A DNA stretch of 28,287 nucleotides from DATLAN01 sp035527455 (GCA_035527455.1 DATLAN010000340.1:1-28287), one strand, 5' to 3'; shown: positions 1-7,624, numbered from the stretch's first letter. The notes: generated from the letters alone by a model not told the origin. Program-made: numbers and translations.

Positions 1-392
1 TTCTCGACGGTTTCGCGCAGGGCGTCGATCTTGTCGCCGAGGTTCCGAAGTTCCTTGATCTGTTCGGCCTCGCCGCGGGTCATGGATTGGGTGCCCAGTC
101 CGTCCGGCGAAGCGGTTTCGATAGGCGACGTCGAAGCGGCTTCGGTTTCGCCGGCCGCACGCTCGCTTCGAGCCGCTTCGTCTTTCAGCTCATCGAGGAC
201 CTCACGCGAAGCACTCTGCTCATCGAGCAACGTCGCCAGCGAGTCCAGCGCGCGGCCGGCCGTGTCCTCCAACACGGTGGCGACGGATCGTCCCCAGGTA
301 TCCAGCGAGTCGATCAGGCTCTCGGTCGCGTCCGACGATCCGGGGTCGTCCGGGAACGAGCCGGCTGCTTGCGGGTCGAAATCATTTGCCAC
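1..392 (-). CDS. Probable tape-measure protein, N-terminal part (cut by window edge)
   Basis: The first 130 codons of a minus-strand gene running off the left edge. GTG at 392 is chosen because GGAGGAG lies 9-10 nt upstream and because the start overlaps the stop of the frameshifted tail chaperone (382-384), which implies coupled translation. The visible part is Asp/Glu/Ala-rich and mostly helical, with a Pro/Ser/Thr-rich linker near residues 85-105 and a second helix (KELRNLGDKIDALRETVE). In lambda-like phages the gene directly after G/GT is the tape measure, which sets tail length. The call rests on that position and on the helical composition. No tape-measure motif can be seen in this fragment, and a small separate tail protein remains possible. 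Confidence 0.5.
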   Translation of the reverse strand, partial: MANDFDPQAAGSFPDDPGSSDATESLIDSLDTWGRSVATVLEDTAGRALDSLATLLDEQSASREVLDELKDEAARSERAAGETEAASTSPIETASPDGLGTQSMTRGEAEQIKELRNLGDKIDALRETVE

Positions 393-1085
393 GGTTCCAC
401 TCCTCCATCGTTCGGTCGATCCACGCTTGTCGGTCCCGCTGCCTTAGGCGGCACAACGTCCGGGCGTCGGCCGGCGCCATCCGCTTTCGTCCGCCCGGGC
501 CGGAGGCTTCGGTCAGGTAGATCCAGATTTGGGCGATCGACAAACGGCCGATCTGTTGCGGCGTCCATCCGTAGGCCAGACTCAGCTCGCGGGCCCATCG
601 ATACCACGGCAAGGGTGGCTGGGGGTCCGCGTCGCCGGCTGCCGAGTCCGGCCGGACGGGTTTCCCGCCGGCAAGGCGTTGACCTCGTCCATGCGGCGGC
701 GAATTTCCGGGCCGTGCCGGTCGATCGCCTGCCGGAGCAGTTCGGAAGCTTCTTCCAAGGTAATCTCCGGCTGGTGCTTTCGCACCATCAGCCAGAAGCG
801 ATAGCAGATTCCCTCGGGCGTGTCGCGCCAGAGCCGGAGTTCCTCGGCGGTGACCAGTTGGGCCGCCGCGGCCCGATCGTAGGCCCGGCCCAGGAGGAAC
901 TGTTGTTGCGACTGGCTCAAGCCGTCGAACTTCTCCCGGACGACGGCCAGCGGATCGGGACGCCTGGCGAGGATGCGGTTCTCGATCTCGCCGTAATCGG
1001 CCAGCGTCAACGGGCTCAGCCGAAGGGTCCGCCCGGCGATGGTGACCGTGTGGTCGGCGGCGGTGAGTTGGTTCAGACCGTGCAT
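382..1085 (-). CDS. Tail assembly chaperone, frameshifted long form (gpGT-like)
   Basis: The -1 frameshift product of the gene at 582-1085. Ribosomes read 142 codons in the first frame, slip at GGGAAAC (666-660) and add 92 residues from the -1 frame to a stop at 384-382, giving about 234 aa. The T-like extension looks like real coding sequence: PWYRWARELSLAYGWTPQQI, then an IAQIWIYL helix and a basic, helical C-terminus ending MEEWNRGK. There is no good independent start for this second frame near the junction, which supports expression only by frameshift. In lambda the T domain recruits tail-tube protein to the tape measure. Confidence 0.72.
582..1085 (-). CDS. Tail assembly chaperone, short form (gpG-like)
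   Basis: A 167-aa protein starting with MHGLNQLTAADHTVTIAGR. By analogy with lambda gpG it should bind the tape-measure protein during tail assembly and be absent from the finished virion. The N-terminal half has a short beta segment followed by helices (residues 30-125). The last 25 residues after the slippery site are low-complexity and Arg/Pro-rich, as expected of the short product of a frameshift pair. It lies between the tail-tube candidate (1227-1628) and the tape-measure candidate, the usual place for G/GT. The start codon sits directly against a CCCCAAT heptamer repeat, so no clear ribosome binding site remains. Confidence 0.7.
   Translation of the reverse strand: MHGLNQLTAADHTVTIAGRTLRLSPLTLADYGEIENRILARRPDPLAVVREKFDGLSQSQQQFLLGRAYDRAAAAQLVTAEELRLWRDTPEGICYRFWLMVRKHQPEITLEEASELLRQAIDRHGPEIRRRMDEVNALPAGNPSGRTRQPATRTPSHPCRGIDGPAS
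660..666 (-). promoter_or_regulatory. -1 ribosomal frameshift slippery heptamer GGGAAAC
   Basis: On the minus strand the heptamer is G GGA AAC, in exact X XXY YYZ register with the upstream gene (GGA is codon 141, AAC codon 142). Slipping -1 re-pairs both tRNAs on GGG AAA and enters the frame that stays open to 382. Lambda G/GT uses the near-identical GGGAAAG. Confidence 0.75.
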
Positions 1086-1190
1086 TGTTGGGGATTGGGG
1101 ATTGGAGTCTTACGTCGTAACTTGTACGCGCCGTGCGCGTGTTGTGGGGCACGTTTTCAACGTGCCTGGCACGATGAAATCGTGCCCCAC
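1086..1190. repeat. Heptamer repeats plus double-hairpin palindrome
   Basis: The stretch holds two CCCCAAT-type heptamers beside the chaperone start (1086-1103). At 1144-1190 there is an inverted repeat, GTGGGGCACG facing CGTGCCCCAC. It resolves into two tandem hairpins, GGCACG-n7-CGTGCC and GGCACG-n7-CGTGCC, so it can form a cruciform or a two-hairpin RNA. Confidence 0.75.
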
Positions 1191-1226
1191 GTTTGTTTGC
1201 GGCCGCTGCCCGTCCTCCTTTGCCGG

Positions 1227-1628
1227 TTAAGCTCCGGCCTTGGCGAGGATCCCATAGGGGGTGATCGCACCATTACCGGAAAACTCGACGGCGAAGGCGA
1301 CGATCCGGCCGCGGTTGATGTCCACCTCGACTTCGATGCGGTCGACCAGCGCGGGGACCTCGTAGTAGTTGTTGCCGGTGGCGTCGACGTGGAGCTTCAA
1401 CGTCACGGCGTCGCCCTCCTCGACCGGGCAGTTGCCGCTTGCTCCGACCTTCACATCGAACGAGCCGCTGCAGTCCTTCACGCCGGCGACCCGTTTCTTC
1501 CATCCGCCCGTGTCGTTGGCGGCGTAGTCCGGGTTGTCGCTGGTGACGGAGAGTTTCCAGTTGGACACCGGCGTTACTTCCGCATCGTCCACGTACAGCG
1601 TTCCGTCTTTTCCGCTGAGTACGGCCAT
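1227..1628 (-). CDS. Candidate major tail (tail-tube) protein
   Basis: A 133-aa, beta-rich protein beginning MAVLSGKDGTLYVDD and containing a WKLSVTSDN segment. Small beta-sandwich proteins that start by setting a V/I-x-x-W-K-L-S strand are typical of siphovirus tail-tube subunits, and it sits just upstream of the G/GT chaperones, as tube genes do. The ATG has AGGAG about 8 nt upstream. The assignment is by length, predicted fold and gene order. The neighbour at 1648-2160 is an alternative candidate for the tube. Confidence 0.55.
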   Translation of the reverse strand: MAVLSGKDGTLYVDDAEVTPVSNWKLSVTSDNPDYAANDTGGWKKRVAGVKDCSGSFDVKVGASGNCPVEEGDAVTLKLHVDATGNNYYEVPALVDRIEVEVDINRGRIVAFAVEFSGNGAITPYGILAKAGA

Positions 1629-1647
1629 TTCGTGCTTCTCCTTGTTT

Positions 1648-2160
1648 TCAAGACCCCGAGCTGGAGCCCGCGGCCGTGGTGGTTCCGATGATGGCGATCG
1701 AGTAGGTCACCTCGCCGCCGGAAGCGGCCAACTTCAAGTTCTTGTTCGAGGCGTCCACGTCCCAGCCGTCCCTGCGGTTGGCCAGCAGCAACGGGCTGTC
1801 GGGCGGGACGGCGAGCTGATCCCCGTCGGCCCCGAACGGCTCGGACCACTCGTCGGCCGCCGCGCCGCCCAGCAGCAGTTCGCCGTCGCCGGTGTTTTCG
1901 TTGACCAGCAGAATCGCCTTGACCGTCAGGAAGGTCACGGTGTTCAGGTCGCCGAGGATCGTCCGCTCCAGCGCCGTCAAATCCAGCGTGGTCGACGCGG
2001 CGTCGAGCAGCGTCTGGCTGTCGGCGTGCCAGACGGCCTCGGCCTGGTTGTCGCCGTTTCCTTCCAGCAGTTGCCGGGCGTAGTCGAGCCGGTCGTTGTC
2101 GGTGGCCCCTTGGGTCCAGTTCCAACCGAGCGAGGCCTTCACTTCCGCTTTGAAACTCAT
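1648..2160 (-). CDS. Phage virion protein, possible tail or tube subunit
   Basis: A 170-aa protein starting MSFKAEVKASLGWNW; its ATG lies one base after the stop of the tail-completion gene. The N-terminal half is helical and acidic. The C-terminal half looks beta-rich, with a SPLLLANRRDGWDVD motif followed by short strands and a Ser/Gly-rich tail (TTTAAGSSSGS). No catalytic motif is seen. The position between tail-completion and tail-tube candidates argues for a virion tail component, but the precise role is not recognised. Confidence 0.45.
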   Translation of the reverse strand: MSFKAEVKASLGWNWTQGATDNDRLDYARQLLEGNGDNQAEAVWHADSQTLLDAASTTLDLTALERTILGDLNTVTFLTVKAILLVNENTGDGELLLGGAAADEWSEPFGADGDQLAVPPDSPLLLANRRDGWDVDASNKNLKLAASGGEVTYSIAIIGTTTAAGSSSGS

Positions 2161-2161
2161 C

Positions 2162-2563
2162 TCATGCTCCCGGTGCCAGGTAAACGGCACAGTGGAAATC
2201 GATCGTCATTTGCCACACGCCGTCGTCGTTTTGCCGCTCGGAGTCGTTGACCCGCTGCACGTTGATCACCTTGTCCGACCCGGAGAGCGTGAAATCGGTC
2301 CGGTCGAACGTGGTCTTGACCTGTTCGACGATCGTCGCGGCGGCGTCGCGGTTGTCGTGGAACACTTCGATCCGCACGCCGACCGCGTCGACTCCCGAGC
2401 CGTCGTTGTGCCGGGCCATCGGGCGGTCGCTCCGCTTGGAGATCACGGCGTAGGGCATCTCCGGATCGACGCTCAGGCCCGTGTAGACGCTCGTCGCCGG
2501 CAGCAGGCCGTTCAGCCCGCCGGCCGCCGCCCAACGCTGGTGGATCACTTCGGCAAGGTTCAT
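2162..2563 (-). CDS. Tail completion protein (DUF3168-like)
   Basis: A 133-aa protein from the Met of MNLAEVIHQRWAAAGGLN; the frame is open 21 nt further upstream, but that stretch is spacer repeat. The pattern resembles the DUF3168/gpU-like tail-completion family: an N-terminal helix, PYAVISKRSDRP, then RIEVFHDNRDAAATIVEQV, then strands ending in DFHCAVYLAPGA. These proteins cap the tail and join it to the head. It follows the candidate head-tail joining protein (2714-3382), the normal order. The GTAGGGTGGGCA repeat sits within 9 bases of the start and no ribosome binding site is evident. Confidence 0.6.
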   Translation of the reverse strand: MNLAEVIHQRWAAAGGLNGLLPATSVYTGLSVDPEMPYAVISKRSDRPMARHNDGSGVDAVGVRIEVFHDNRDAAATIVEQVKTTFDRTDFTLSGSDKVINVQRVNDSERQNDDGVWQMTIDFHCAVYLAPGA

Positions 2564-2571
2564 GGTTCTTC

Positions 2572-2717
2572 GTAGGGTGGGCACTGCCCACCACTCTCTT
2601 CTTTTTTTGTATGGCGGGCATCGCCCACCACGTTCATGTTCTACAGAAAACGGCGTTCTGCATTCCGCTGGTACTCATGCCTTGTTCTCATTCCACGGTG
2701 GGCAATGCCCACCCTAC
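2572..2717. repeat. Inverted pair of GTAGGGTGGGCA palindromes
   Basis: Outward copies GTAGGGTGGGCACTGCCCAC (from 2572) and GGTGGGCAATGCCCACC followed by CTAC (to 2717) flank a middle GGCGGGCATCGCCCACC. Each unit is itself palindromic. The right copy supplies the TAG stop codon of the gene at 2714-3382. Confidence 0.8.
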
Positions 2718-3382
2718 GCCCCTTCCGGCCACGGGCTAATTTTGGCCTCGATCGTCTGAAGTTCCCCGATCCGCTCGGCGCCTTGGGTGCTCGTGACCTG
2801 GTAGATCGTTCCGTCGGGGCCTTGGATGCGATGGGTGTGGTCGAGCGCGAGGTCCTCTTCGACGAAGATCCGGTATTGCGTGACGGTTTGCCGGGCGCGG
2901 TGTTTGGTGCCGGCTTGTGTGGCGACGGGCTGGATCCTGGCGCGGACGCCCGTCTTCCAGGGCCGCCAGCATGGTTCGGCCGCTCCGCCGTCGTCCTTGA
3001 CATAAGTGGCCTTCAGGATCGTAACGGTGTCGTCCAGGCCGTAGACGACCGCCAGACTGCGCGCCGCACACCGCCATCGGGTTCTCAACGTGGCCGATTG
3101 CACTTCGAGGATCGTCCACCGCCGGCCGTCCGCGTCGAGCACCAGGTCGCCCAACCGCGGGGCGTCCGCAAGTTCTTCGGCCGGCAGATGCCAGATCACG
3201 TCGCTGGCCGTGTAGCGGCCATGGCTTTCGGCTGCTTCCCGCGTCGTTACGGCCCGGCGAAGCGCATGGGAGACCGTCGTACCGGGTGAGCCGGGCGTGC
3301 TGCCGCGCCGGCAAACGGTTACCGACTCGGTGCCGTCCACAACGTTCGCGAAGTCGGCGGATGGGTCGAAGTCGAGGGGCAT
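2714..3382 (-). CDS. Candidate head-tail joining / head-closure protein
   Basis: A 222-aa protein (start MPLDFDPSADFANVVDGTES) with a beta-rich C-terminal third containing an FVEEDLALDHTHRIQGPDGT segment and a DxVTILKATYVKDD segment. Its place between the capsid/virion block and the tail-completion gene fits a head-closure or joining protein. The start abuts a GGGGTTAGG repeat with no Shine-Dalgarno, and the stop codon TAG is the first part of the GTAGGG repeat, so both ends of this gene touch spacer repeats. The function is inferred only from gene order. Confidence 0.45.
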   Translation of the reverse strand: MPLDFDPSADFANVVDGTESVTVCRRGSTPGSPGTTVSHALRRAVTTREAAESHGRYTASDVIWHLPAEELADAPRLGDLVLDADGRRWTILEVQSATLRTRWRCAARSLAVVYGLDDTVTILKATYVKDDGGAAEPCWRPWKTGVRARIQPVATQAGTKHRARQTVTQYRIFVEEDLALDHTHRIQGPDGTIYQVTSTQGAERIGELQTIEAKISPWPEGA

Positions 3383-3505
3383 TGAGGGGTTAGGGGTTAG
3401 GGGGTAGGCCGGAACAAGCGCAGCGCAGTTCCGGCATTTGGTGAGGAAAGGCCACGCAAAAACCCCGTGCCGGAACTGCGCTGCGCTTGTTCCGGCCTAC
3501 ACGTC
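3383..3505. repeat. 33-bp perfect inverted repeat with heptamers
   Basis: Positions 3404-3436 and 3468-3500 are perfect 33-bp inverted copies of a unit starting GTAGGCCGGAACAAGCGCAG, separated by 31 nt. GGGGTTAGG-type repeats occupy 3385-3403. A related unit occurs at 18303-18335. Confidence 0.85.
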
Positions 3506-3721
3506 TCATGTATATCCTTGGCTGGAAAACTCGAACGGCTCTTCGCCCGCGAGTTTCTCATTGCACCAGTCGACGGTTTGCTGGAGTTGTCTGAGATAGT
3601 CGCCCCAGGCGATCATTTGTCCGTCGACGTGGTACGTCGGCTTGGGCTGGGCGGTGATTTCCGCGATCCGGGCCAGGGTTTGGGTCTTGATCGTGGCGAG
3701 TTGTTCGGCGTCGCTGGGCAT
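3506..3721 (-). CDS. Small phage protein of unknown function
   Basis: A 71-aa protein, MPSDAEQLATIKTQTLARI at the N-terminus, with a helix, then PKPTYHVDGQMIAWGDYL, then a second helix containing WCNEKLAGEEPFEF. The ATG has AGAGG 6 nt upstream and lies 9 nt after the stop of 3731-4129, so the two are co-transcribed. Small helical proteins of this kind are common near head-tail genes. No specific function is recognised. Confidence 0.55.
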   Translation of the reverse strand: MPSDAEQLATIKTQTLARIAEITAQPKPTYHVDGQMIAWGDYLRQLQQTVDWCNEKLAGEEPFEFSSQGYT

Positions 3722-3730
3722 GATGGACCT

Positions 3731-4129
3731 CTAAATCACGTTGACTCGAAAACGGACCAGAATCACTTGCCCGCTGCCGGGCGTCAGCTCGAACTCGACC
3801 AGGTACCGCCGGCCGGCGACGGTGAAGGCCGCCTTGGCGGAAACGTCGAGCACGTGCCGCAAGTTGTAGCCCACGGCGTCGACCGTCCACAGCGCGTCGG
3901 TTTGCAGGCTATTGAAGATGAGATCGGCCACCGCTACGGCCACGTCCGCATGGCCGCTGACGGAGGTTCGCTCGTCGGCGTCCTGGTCGTCGAGCAGATA
4001 GACGGAATACTTGGCCGATGCGATATCGGCCTGCACGATGCTTTGGCCGTCGCTGCCGACCACCCGGGCGAGCAACGTCACCGAGCTGTTCTTCAGCGCG
4101 ACGCCGTGGATGTCAGCCACATTAGCCAT
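3731..4129 (-). CDS. Phage virion-module protein of unknown function
   Basis: A 132-aa protein starting MANVADIHGVALKNSSVTLL. The ATG at 4129 overlaps the stop of the LamG-like gene by a few bases, which decides the start against the longer open frame. It is predicted to be mostly beta strands (a Ser/Val-rich first half, a FELTPGSGQVILVRFRV C-terminus). It travels with the LamG-like gene and the 71-aa gene, so it may belong to the same virion surface or connector structure. No family is recognised. Confidence 0.5.
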   Translation of the reverse strand: MANVADIHGVALKNSSVTLLARVVGSDGQSIVQADIASAKYSVYLLDDQDADERTSVSGHADVAVAVADLIFNSLQTDALWTVDAVGYNLRHVLDVSAKAAFTVAGRRYLVEFELTPGSGQVILVRFRVNVI

Positions 4130-5012
4130 GGATCTGTCCTGCCGTTTGTCCGGTGCCGAAGGTCTGCCCGGCCGTGGCTCCGGTGTGCCAGCATTGGCCG
4201 GAAGCAACTCGATAGGGGCCGCTCACCCGATGAACGAAAGCGGTCCGCCGCCGTGGCCGAAACGCCACGCAGGGCTCGGCGTAGAGCCGGGCCAGTTCGT
4301 CGACGGCCAGTGCCCGCCGGAAGAGTATCACCAGGGCGAGCCTGCCCGGCCACGTACGATCGACGGCGTGTCCGTTGGACGATCCGCCGATGCAGAAGGG
4401 TAGATTCAGCGTGCTTCCCGGTGCGGACATGCTGTCTTCCGAGGCCGCTTCCACCGCGTCGACGTACAGCCGCCCCTTGCCTCCCTGCAAGACACCCGCC
4501 ACGCACTTCCAGGTCCCCGCCGGCCAGAAGGCCGAGAACTCGGCGTTGGTCATCTGCTTTTCCACAACGGTCAAAGCGGCGCCGCGGGTCCAGAAATCGA
4601 CATTGGTGAAGTTCGGCGCCTGATGATAAACACACAGGCCGAACCCGATCTGAAAGACCGAGCCCTTGGCCGCCATGTTCCAATAGGCGTTGGTTGCGCT
4701 GGAGAAACCGTTGTGCCAGGCCCAAGCGACGAGGGTCATCTCGCCGGTCGGATTCAGGTCGGCGAGCCCGACCGCCGTCTGGACGCAGTCGGTGGCGGTG
4801 GCACTGTCCGGCAGTTGGATCGCCGGGCCGAAGGGACTCGTCACCCAACTGGTTGCCGGAGGCATGTTGACCATCGTCGCGTGACTGCCCAAACCGGAGC
4901 CGTCGCGGACCGTCTGGCCGCACCCTTCGGTAAGAAGCCACGCGCCGACCAAATCTTGCGCCAGCGAGTGGCCCCGCCGCAGAAACAGTGGTTTCGGCTT
5001 GGATCGTGCCAT
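4122..5012 (-). CDS. LamG / concanavalin A-like virion protein
   Basis: A 296-aa protein. Residues about 20-245 read as a LamG-like jelly roll. It opens with LVGAWLLTEGCGQTVRDGSG and LGSHATM, has MTLVAWAWHN and WKCVAGVLQGGKGRLYVDA strands, and ends with WPGRLALVILFRRALAVDEL before a His/Gly/Thr-rich tail. Such domains bind glycans or decorate surfaces, and in phage clusters they often act as capsid or tail surface decorations. It overlaps its upstream neighbour by one base (TGATG) and its downstream neighbour by 8 bases, so the three genes form a tight operon. Confidence 0.7.
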   Translation of the reverse strand: MARSKPKPLFLRRGHSLAQDLVGAWLLTEGCGQTVRDGSGLGSHATMVNMPPATSWVTSPFGPAIQLPDSATATDCVQTAVGLADLNPTGEMTLVAWAWHNGFSSATNAYWNMAAKGSVFQIGFGLCVYHQAPNFTNVDFWTRGAALTVVEKQMTNAEFSAFWPAGTWKCVAGVLQGGKGRLYVDAVEAASEDSMSAPGSTLNLPFCIGGSSNGHAVDRTWPGRLALVILFRRALAVDELARLYAEPCVAFRPRRRTAFVHRVSGPYRVASGQCWHTGATAGQTFGTGQTAGQIHG

Positions 5013-5485
5013 CAGTTGCTCTGCTGATAAACGCCCATGTAGTGCAGGTCGTGATTGGCCGGCGTTGCGTCGAGCGTGGACCCGCTCCGGTTCTCGACTA
5101 CGAGCGTCCAGCGCTGGGGAAGCACGCCGCCGAAGGCCGCGGCAATGCTCAGCGGGCCGAATTCGAACGTGGTTTGGGCACCGGGCGTCGATACCCGGCC
5201 CAAGTGAACCAGGTTATCCGACTCGCCGGAATAGGCCGCGTCGCTGCCCGAGCAGTCGCCGCCGAAGGTGGTTCCGCCGTCGGCCGAGGCAGCCACGTAA
5301 AGGTCGACGTAATCCCCGGCCGCCGAGCCGGTCCCCGTCTTGATCTTGCCGCCGAGCAGGGCGTCGAGGAACAGGTTGCTGCCGTTGTCCACGGCCAGTG
5401 CCTGGCGCCACGACGCGTCGGCCAGGGAGGCCAGCGTGAGGGTGATCGTCGTGCTGTCGCCGTATTTCTGTTTCAAGTCGGCCAT
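5012..5485 (-). CDS. Phage virion-module protein of unknown function
   Basis: A 157-aa protein, starting MADLKQKYGDSTTITLTLAS. The later Met (5485) is preferred because upstream sequence is repeat-like. It is rich in short strands and Gly/Ser/Asp loops (DLYVAASADGGTTFGGDCSG), with a FEFGPLSIAAAFGG strand and a C-terminal RWTLVVENRSGSTLD. It looks like an extracellular-type beta sandwich, perhaps a capsid or tail surface protein. It is coupled to the LamG-like gene by a TGATG stop-start. No family is recognised. Confidence 0.5.
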   Translation of the reverse strand: MADLKQKYGDSTTITLTLASLADASWRQALAVDNGSNLFLDALLGGKIKTGTGSAAGDYVDLYVAASADGGTTFGGDCSGSDAAYSGESDNLVHLGRVSTPGAQTTFEFGPLSIAAAFGGVLPQRWTLVVENRSGSTLDATPANHDLHYMGVYQQSN

Positions 5486-5539
5486 CGCGTGTTTCGCTCG
5501 CGGTAAAGGGAGTGTTGGTAGTGACCGCATTCATATGGG

Positions 5540-5765
5540 GACGACGGCGCTCGGGGCTCGGGGCTCGGGGCTGGGGGTTCGGGGTCGAGTTCGGCACTCC
5601 GACGGATGGCGTTTGGGTTCGAGTGGCGGCCCCGTCCGCTTCCCCAGTCCCGCTTCCCCAGTCCCGAGTCCCCAGTCCCGAGTCCCCAGTCCCGAGTCCC
5701 CAGCCCCCAATCCCCAGTCCCTAGTCCCGAGCCCCGAGTCCCCAGTCCCCAGTCCCCAGTCAGCG
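5540..5765. repeat. Heptamer arrays CTCGGGG and CCCCAGT in opposing orientation
   Basis: Three CTCGGGG units at about 5550-5572 face a long run of CCCCAGT/CCCGAGT heptamers at 5641-5760. The arrays are partly self-complementary and could form a long imperfect stem. They fill the 340-bp gap between the major capsid gene and the next virion gene, with no other gene visible there. The same heptamers recur at 18390-18470, 22148-22226 and 28170-28270. Confidence 0.85.
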
Positions 5766-5825
5766 CGAGAGGCGGGTCCGGCCGCCGACGATTGCCGGCC
5801 GGCCGGACCCTGGTCGCTCCAAGGG

Positions 5826-7007
5826 CTAGGAGCCGGCACCGGTGCTCTTGACGATGTAGCGGGGATTGATGACCGCCGCCGCGCCGCGTTCGCTGGCCTT
5901 GAAGCGGAGCACGATGTCCTGATTGAACTCGGCTTCGCTGTTGGGCGGCGATTGGCTGACGGTGATCGGCCAGTTTTCCATGTAGGCGAAGGCCTTCCTG
6001 AAATCGCCGATGAACCACCATTTCTTGGCGTCGGGGGCCGTTTCGCCGGAAGCGATGATCCGGCGGTACGCCAGCCGGCTTTCCACCACCCGGTAGTTGC
6101 CCAACGGGTTGGCGGCCGTGGTGGCGGTGTCCGCACTGGCCGCGGTGTAGGTGATCTCGGCGGCGTTGAACACGCGATGGGCGGCGTGGCGATAGGCGGG
6201 CATCACCAGCACGGTAGTCGTCTGGACCAGCACCGGCTCGCCCGTGTTGGGATCGAGGATATCGGCGAAGAGCTGTTCGGCCTCGTCCACGTCGGTCCAG
6301 TCGACGAGTTCTTCGGTGGTCTGGTTGATCCAGTCGCCGTCCGGCGCGACGCCCGTTCCGGCGGCGCTGTAGGTGTTGTAGTCGGTGCCCTTCCACTTGT
6401 AGTTGTTGGTCGCGCCGATCAGCATGTCGATCAGGCGTTTCTCCCTGTTCAATCCGAGGACTTCGCCGACCTCGGCCGCCCGTTGCAGGATCAGGTGCGT
6501 GCGGTCGAAGAAGATCGCCTCCTTGGTGACCGGCACGATGAAGCCGCGCTTGGTGGTCTGGGGCGTTTCGATGTAGTCTTCGGCGAACCCCAGGTTGGCA
6601 TAGGGCATGCCGGGGCGGACCTCGGCCACGTCGTCGCTGATCCGCCCGATGCCGGGGATCCGCTCGCCGTCGAGCCGGGTGGGCACCGTGTCGACCAGCT
6701 TCGAGACGACGAAGGCCTCTTGCGTGTAGGCCTCCATGATCTTCGACTGGACGATCTGCCCGGTGATGTTGGAAAAGGCCGTCACATCGACGCCGTCTCC
6801 GGATTCCAACAGGCCGACGCCGCCGCTGCGGGGATCCATCTGCCCGACCCGCGCTGCGCCGAACGTGACCTCGGCCAGTTCGCGGATGCTGAAATCCTCC
6901 GCCTTCAAGTGGCCTTGTCGCAAGGCCTCGTCGAGATGCCGGACGGTCTTCTCCGCGCCCCGGGCATCGTACATGTGTTTCAGTTCGCGATATTTGATCG
7001 CTCTCAC
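5826..7007 (-). CDS. Major capsid protein (HK97-like)
   Basis: A 393-aa protein using GTG at 7007, with AAGGAGA 8 nt upstream. The N-terminal region (1-60) is helical. It continues with AFSNITGQIVQSKIMEAYTQ, the RTHLILQRAAEVGEVLGLNREKRL helix (spine-helix-like), a central PVLVQTTTVLVMPAYRHAAH segment and a C-terminal WPITVSQSPPNSEAEFNQDI beta region. Length and order (protease, decoration candidate, then capsid) match HK97-fold major capsid proteins that assemble the icosahedral shell. Unlike HK97 itself, no long delta domain is obvious, because scaffold function appears fused to the protease. Confidence 0.8.
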   Translation of the reverse strand: MRAIKYRELKHMYDARGAEKTVRHLDEALRQGHLKAEDFSIRELAEVTFGAARVGQMDPRSGGVGLLESGDGVDVTAFSNITGQIVQSKIMEAYTQEAFVVSKLVDTVPTRLDGERIPGIGRISDDVAEVRPGMPYANLGFAEDYIETPQTTKRGFIVPVTKEAIFFDRTHLILQRAAEVGEVLGLNREKRLIDMLIGATNNYKWKGTDYNTYSAAGTGVAPDGDWINQTTEELVDWTDVDEAEQLFADILDPNTGEPVLVQTTTVLVMPAYRHAAHRVFNAAEITYTAASADTATTAANPLGNYRVVESRLAYRRIIASGETAPDAKKWWFIGDFRKAFAYMENWPITVSQSPPNSEAEFNQDIVLRFKASERGAAAVINPRYIVKSTGAGS

Positions 7008-7053
7008 GGTCTGGTCTCCTTTTTCGGGTGATTCGAGATTTGGGCGATGGAAG

Positions 7054-7539
7054 CTACACGCCGCTGGGGCTGCTGCCTTCGATGCCGCCGGTCATGACGG
7101 TGGAGCGGACGTCGATCAACACGCTGGTGGTCGCGCTGGGCTCCCGCTTGGCTACCCGGCCGACGGCGTATTGGCTGCCGCCGACGGCGGCGACCTGCTG
7201 ATCGAGCAGGGCGTTGCCGGAAGCGTTCTCGTCGGCGCCGACCAGGTCGCCCAGTTCGAAGGTGCCGCTGGGGCAGTCGAACTCGAACACGCCGGTGGTC
7301 GCCACGCGGATGGGAGCCGTATCGCCGCTTCGGCTCCGCTGCATGGCCACGCCCAGGAAACTGTCCGCGAAGGTTTCCTGGTTCCCCATCTCGGTTCCCT
7401 GGTCGCTCTGGCCGGAAGCCGGCTTGGCGTCGTCGGTGTCTTGCCAAAGCAGGTCGCCGATTTCGATCACCGTCGCCGAATCGACGGCCGCCACGACCGG
7501 GTTGGTGTCCCCGTATCGCCAACGCATCTTGTCACTCAT
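7054..7539 (-). CDS. Candidate capsid decoration / cement protein
   Basis: A 161-aa protein starting MSDKMRWRYGDTNPVVAAVD; the ATG at 7539 is preferred over the longer frame because AGGAGA lies about 10 nt upstream. It is beta-rich, with IEIGDLLWQDTDDAKPAS, GVFEFDCPSGTFELGDLVGA and YAVGRVAKREPSATTSVLID segments. Together these suggest the small beta barrel of lambda gpD- or DUF2190-like cement proteins. The position between protease-scaffold and capsid genes is where decoration proteins are found. The assignment is by context and fold impression only. Confidence 0.55.
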   Translation of the reverse strand: MSDKMRWRYGDTNPVVAAVDSATVIEIGDLLWQDTDDAKPASGQSDQGTEMGNQETFADSFLGVAMQRSRSGDTAPIRVATTGVFEFDCPSGTFELGDLVGADENASGNALLDQQVAAVGGSQYAVGRVAKREPSATTSVLIDVRSTVMTGGIEGSSPSGV

Positions 7540-7624
7540 TCTCGTGGTCTCCTGGATAGTCAGGGTCAGGTGTCGGAATTCGTCTCGTCCGCACGCAAAG
7601 CGCGCAGACAAGGTTTTCCGGGTG

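Noticed and set aside
87..1691. A 534-aa plus-strand open frame
   Set aside because: It is antisense to several well-supported phage genes, is very Arg/Gly/Val-rich and shows no domain. It is a GC-rich shadow.
5640..5765. Tandem repeats as a CRISPR array
   Set aside because: The units are 7-mers directly abutting, with no unique spacers and no cas genes nearby.
5340..7031. A 563-aa plus-strand open frame with Pro/Ser repeats
   Set aside because: The Pro-Ser-Pro repeat is a translation of the CCCCAGT heptamer array and the rest is antisense to the capsid gene.
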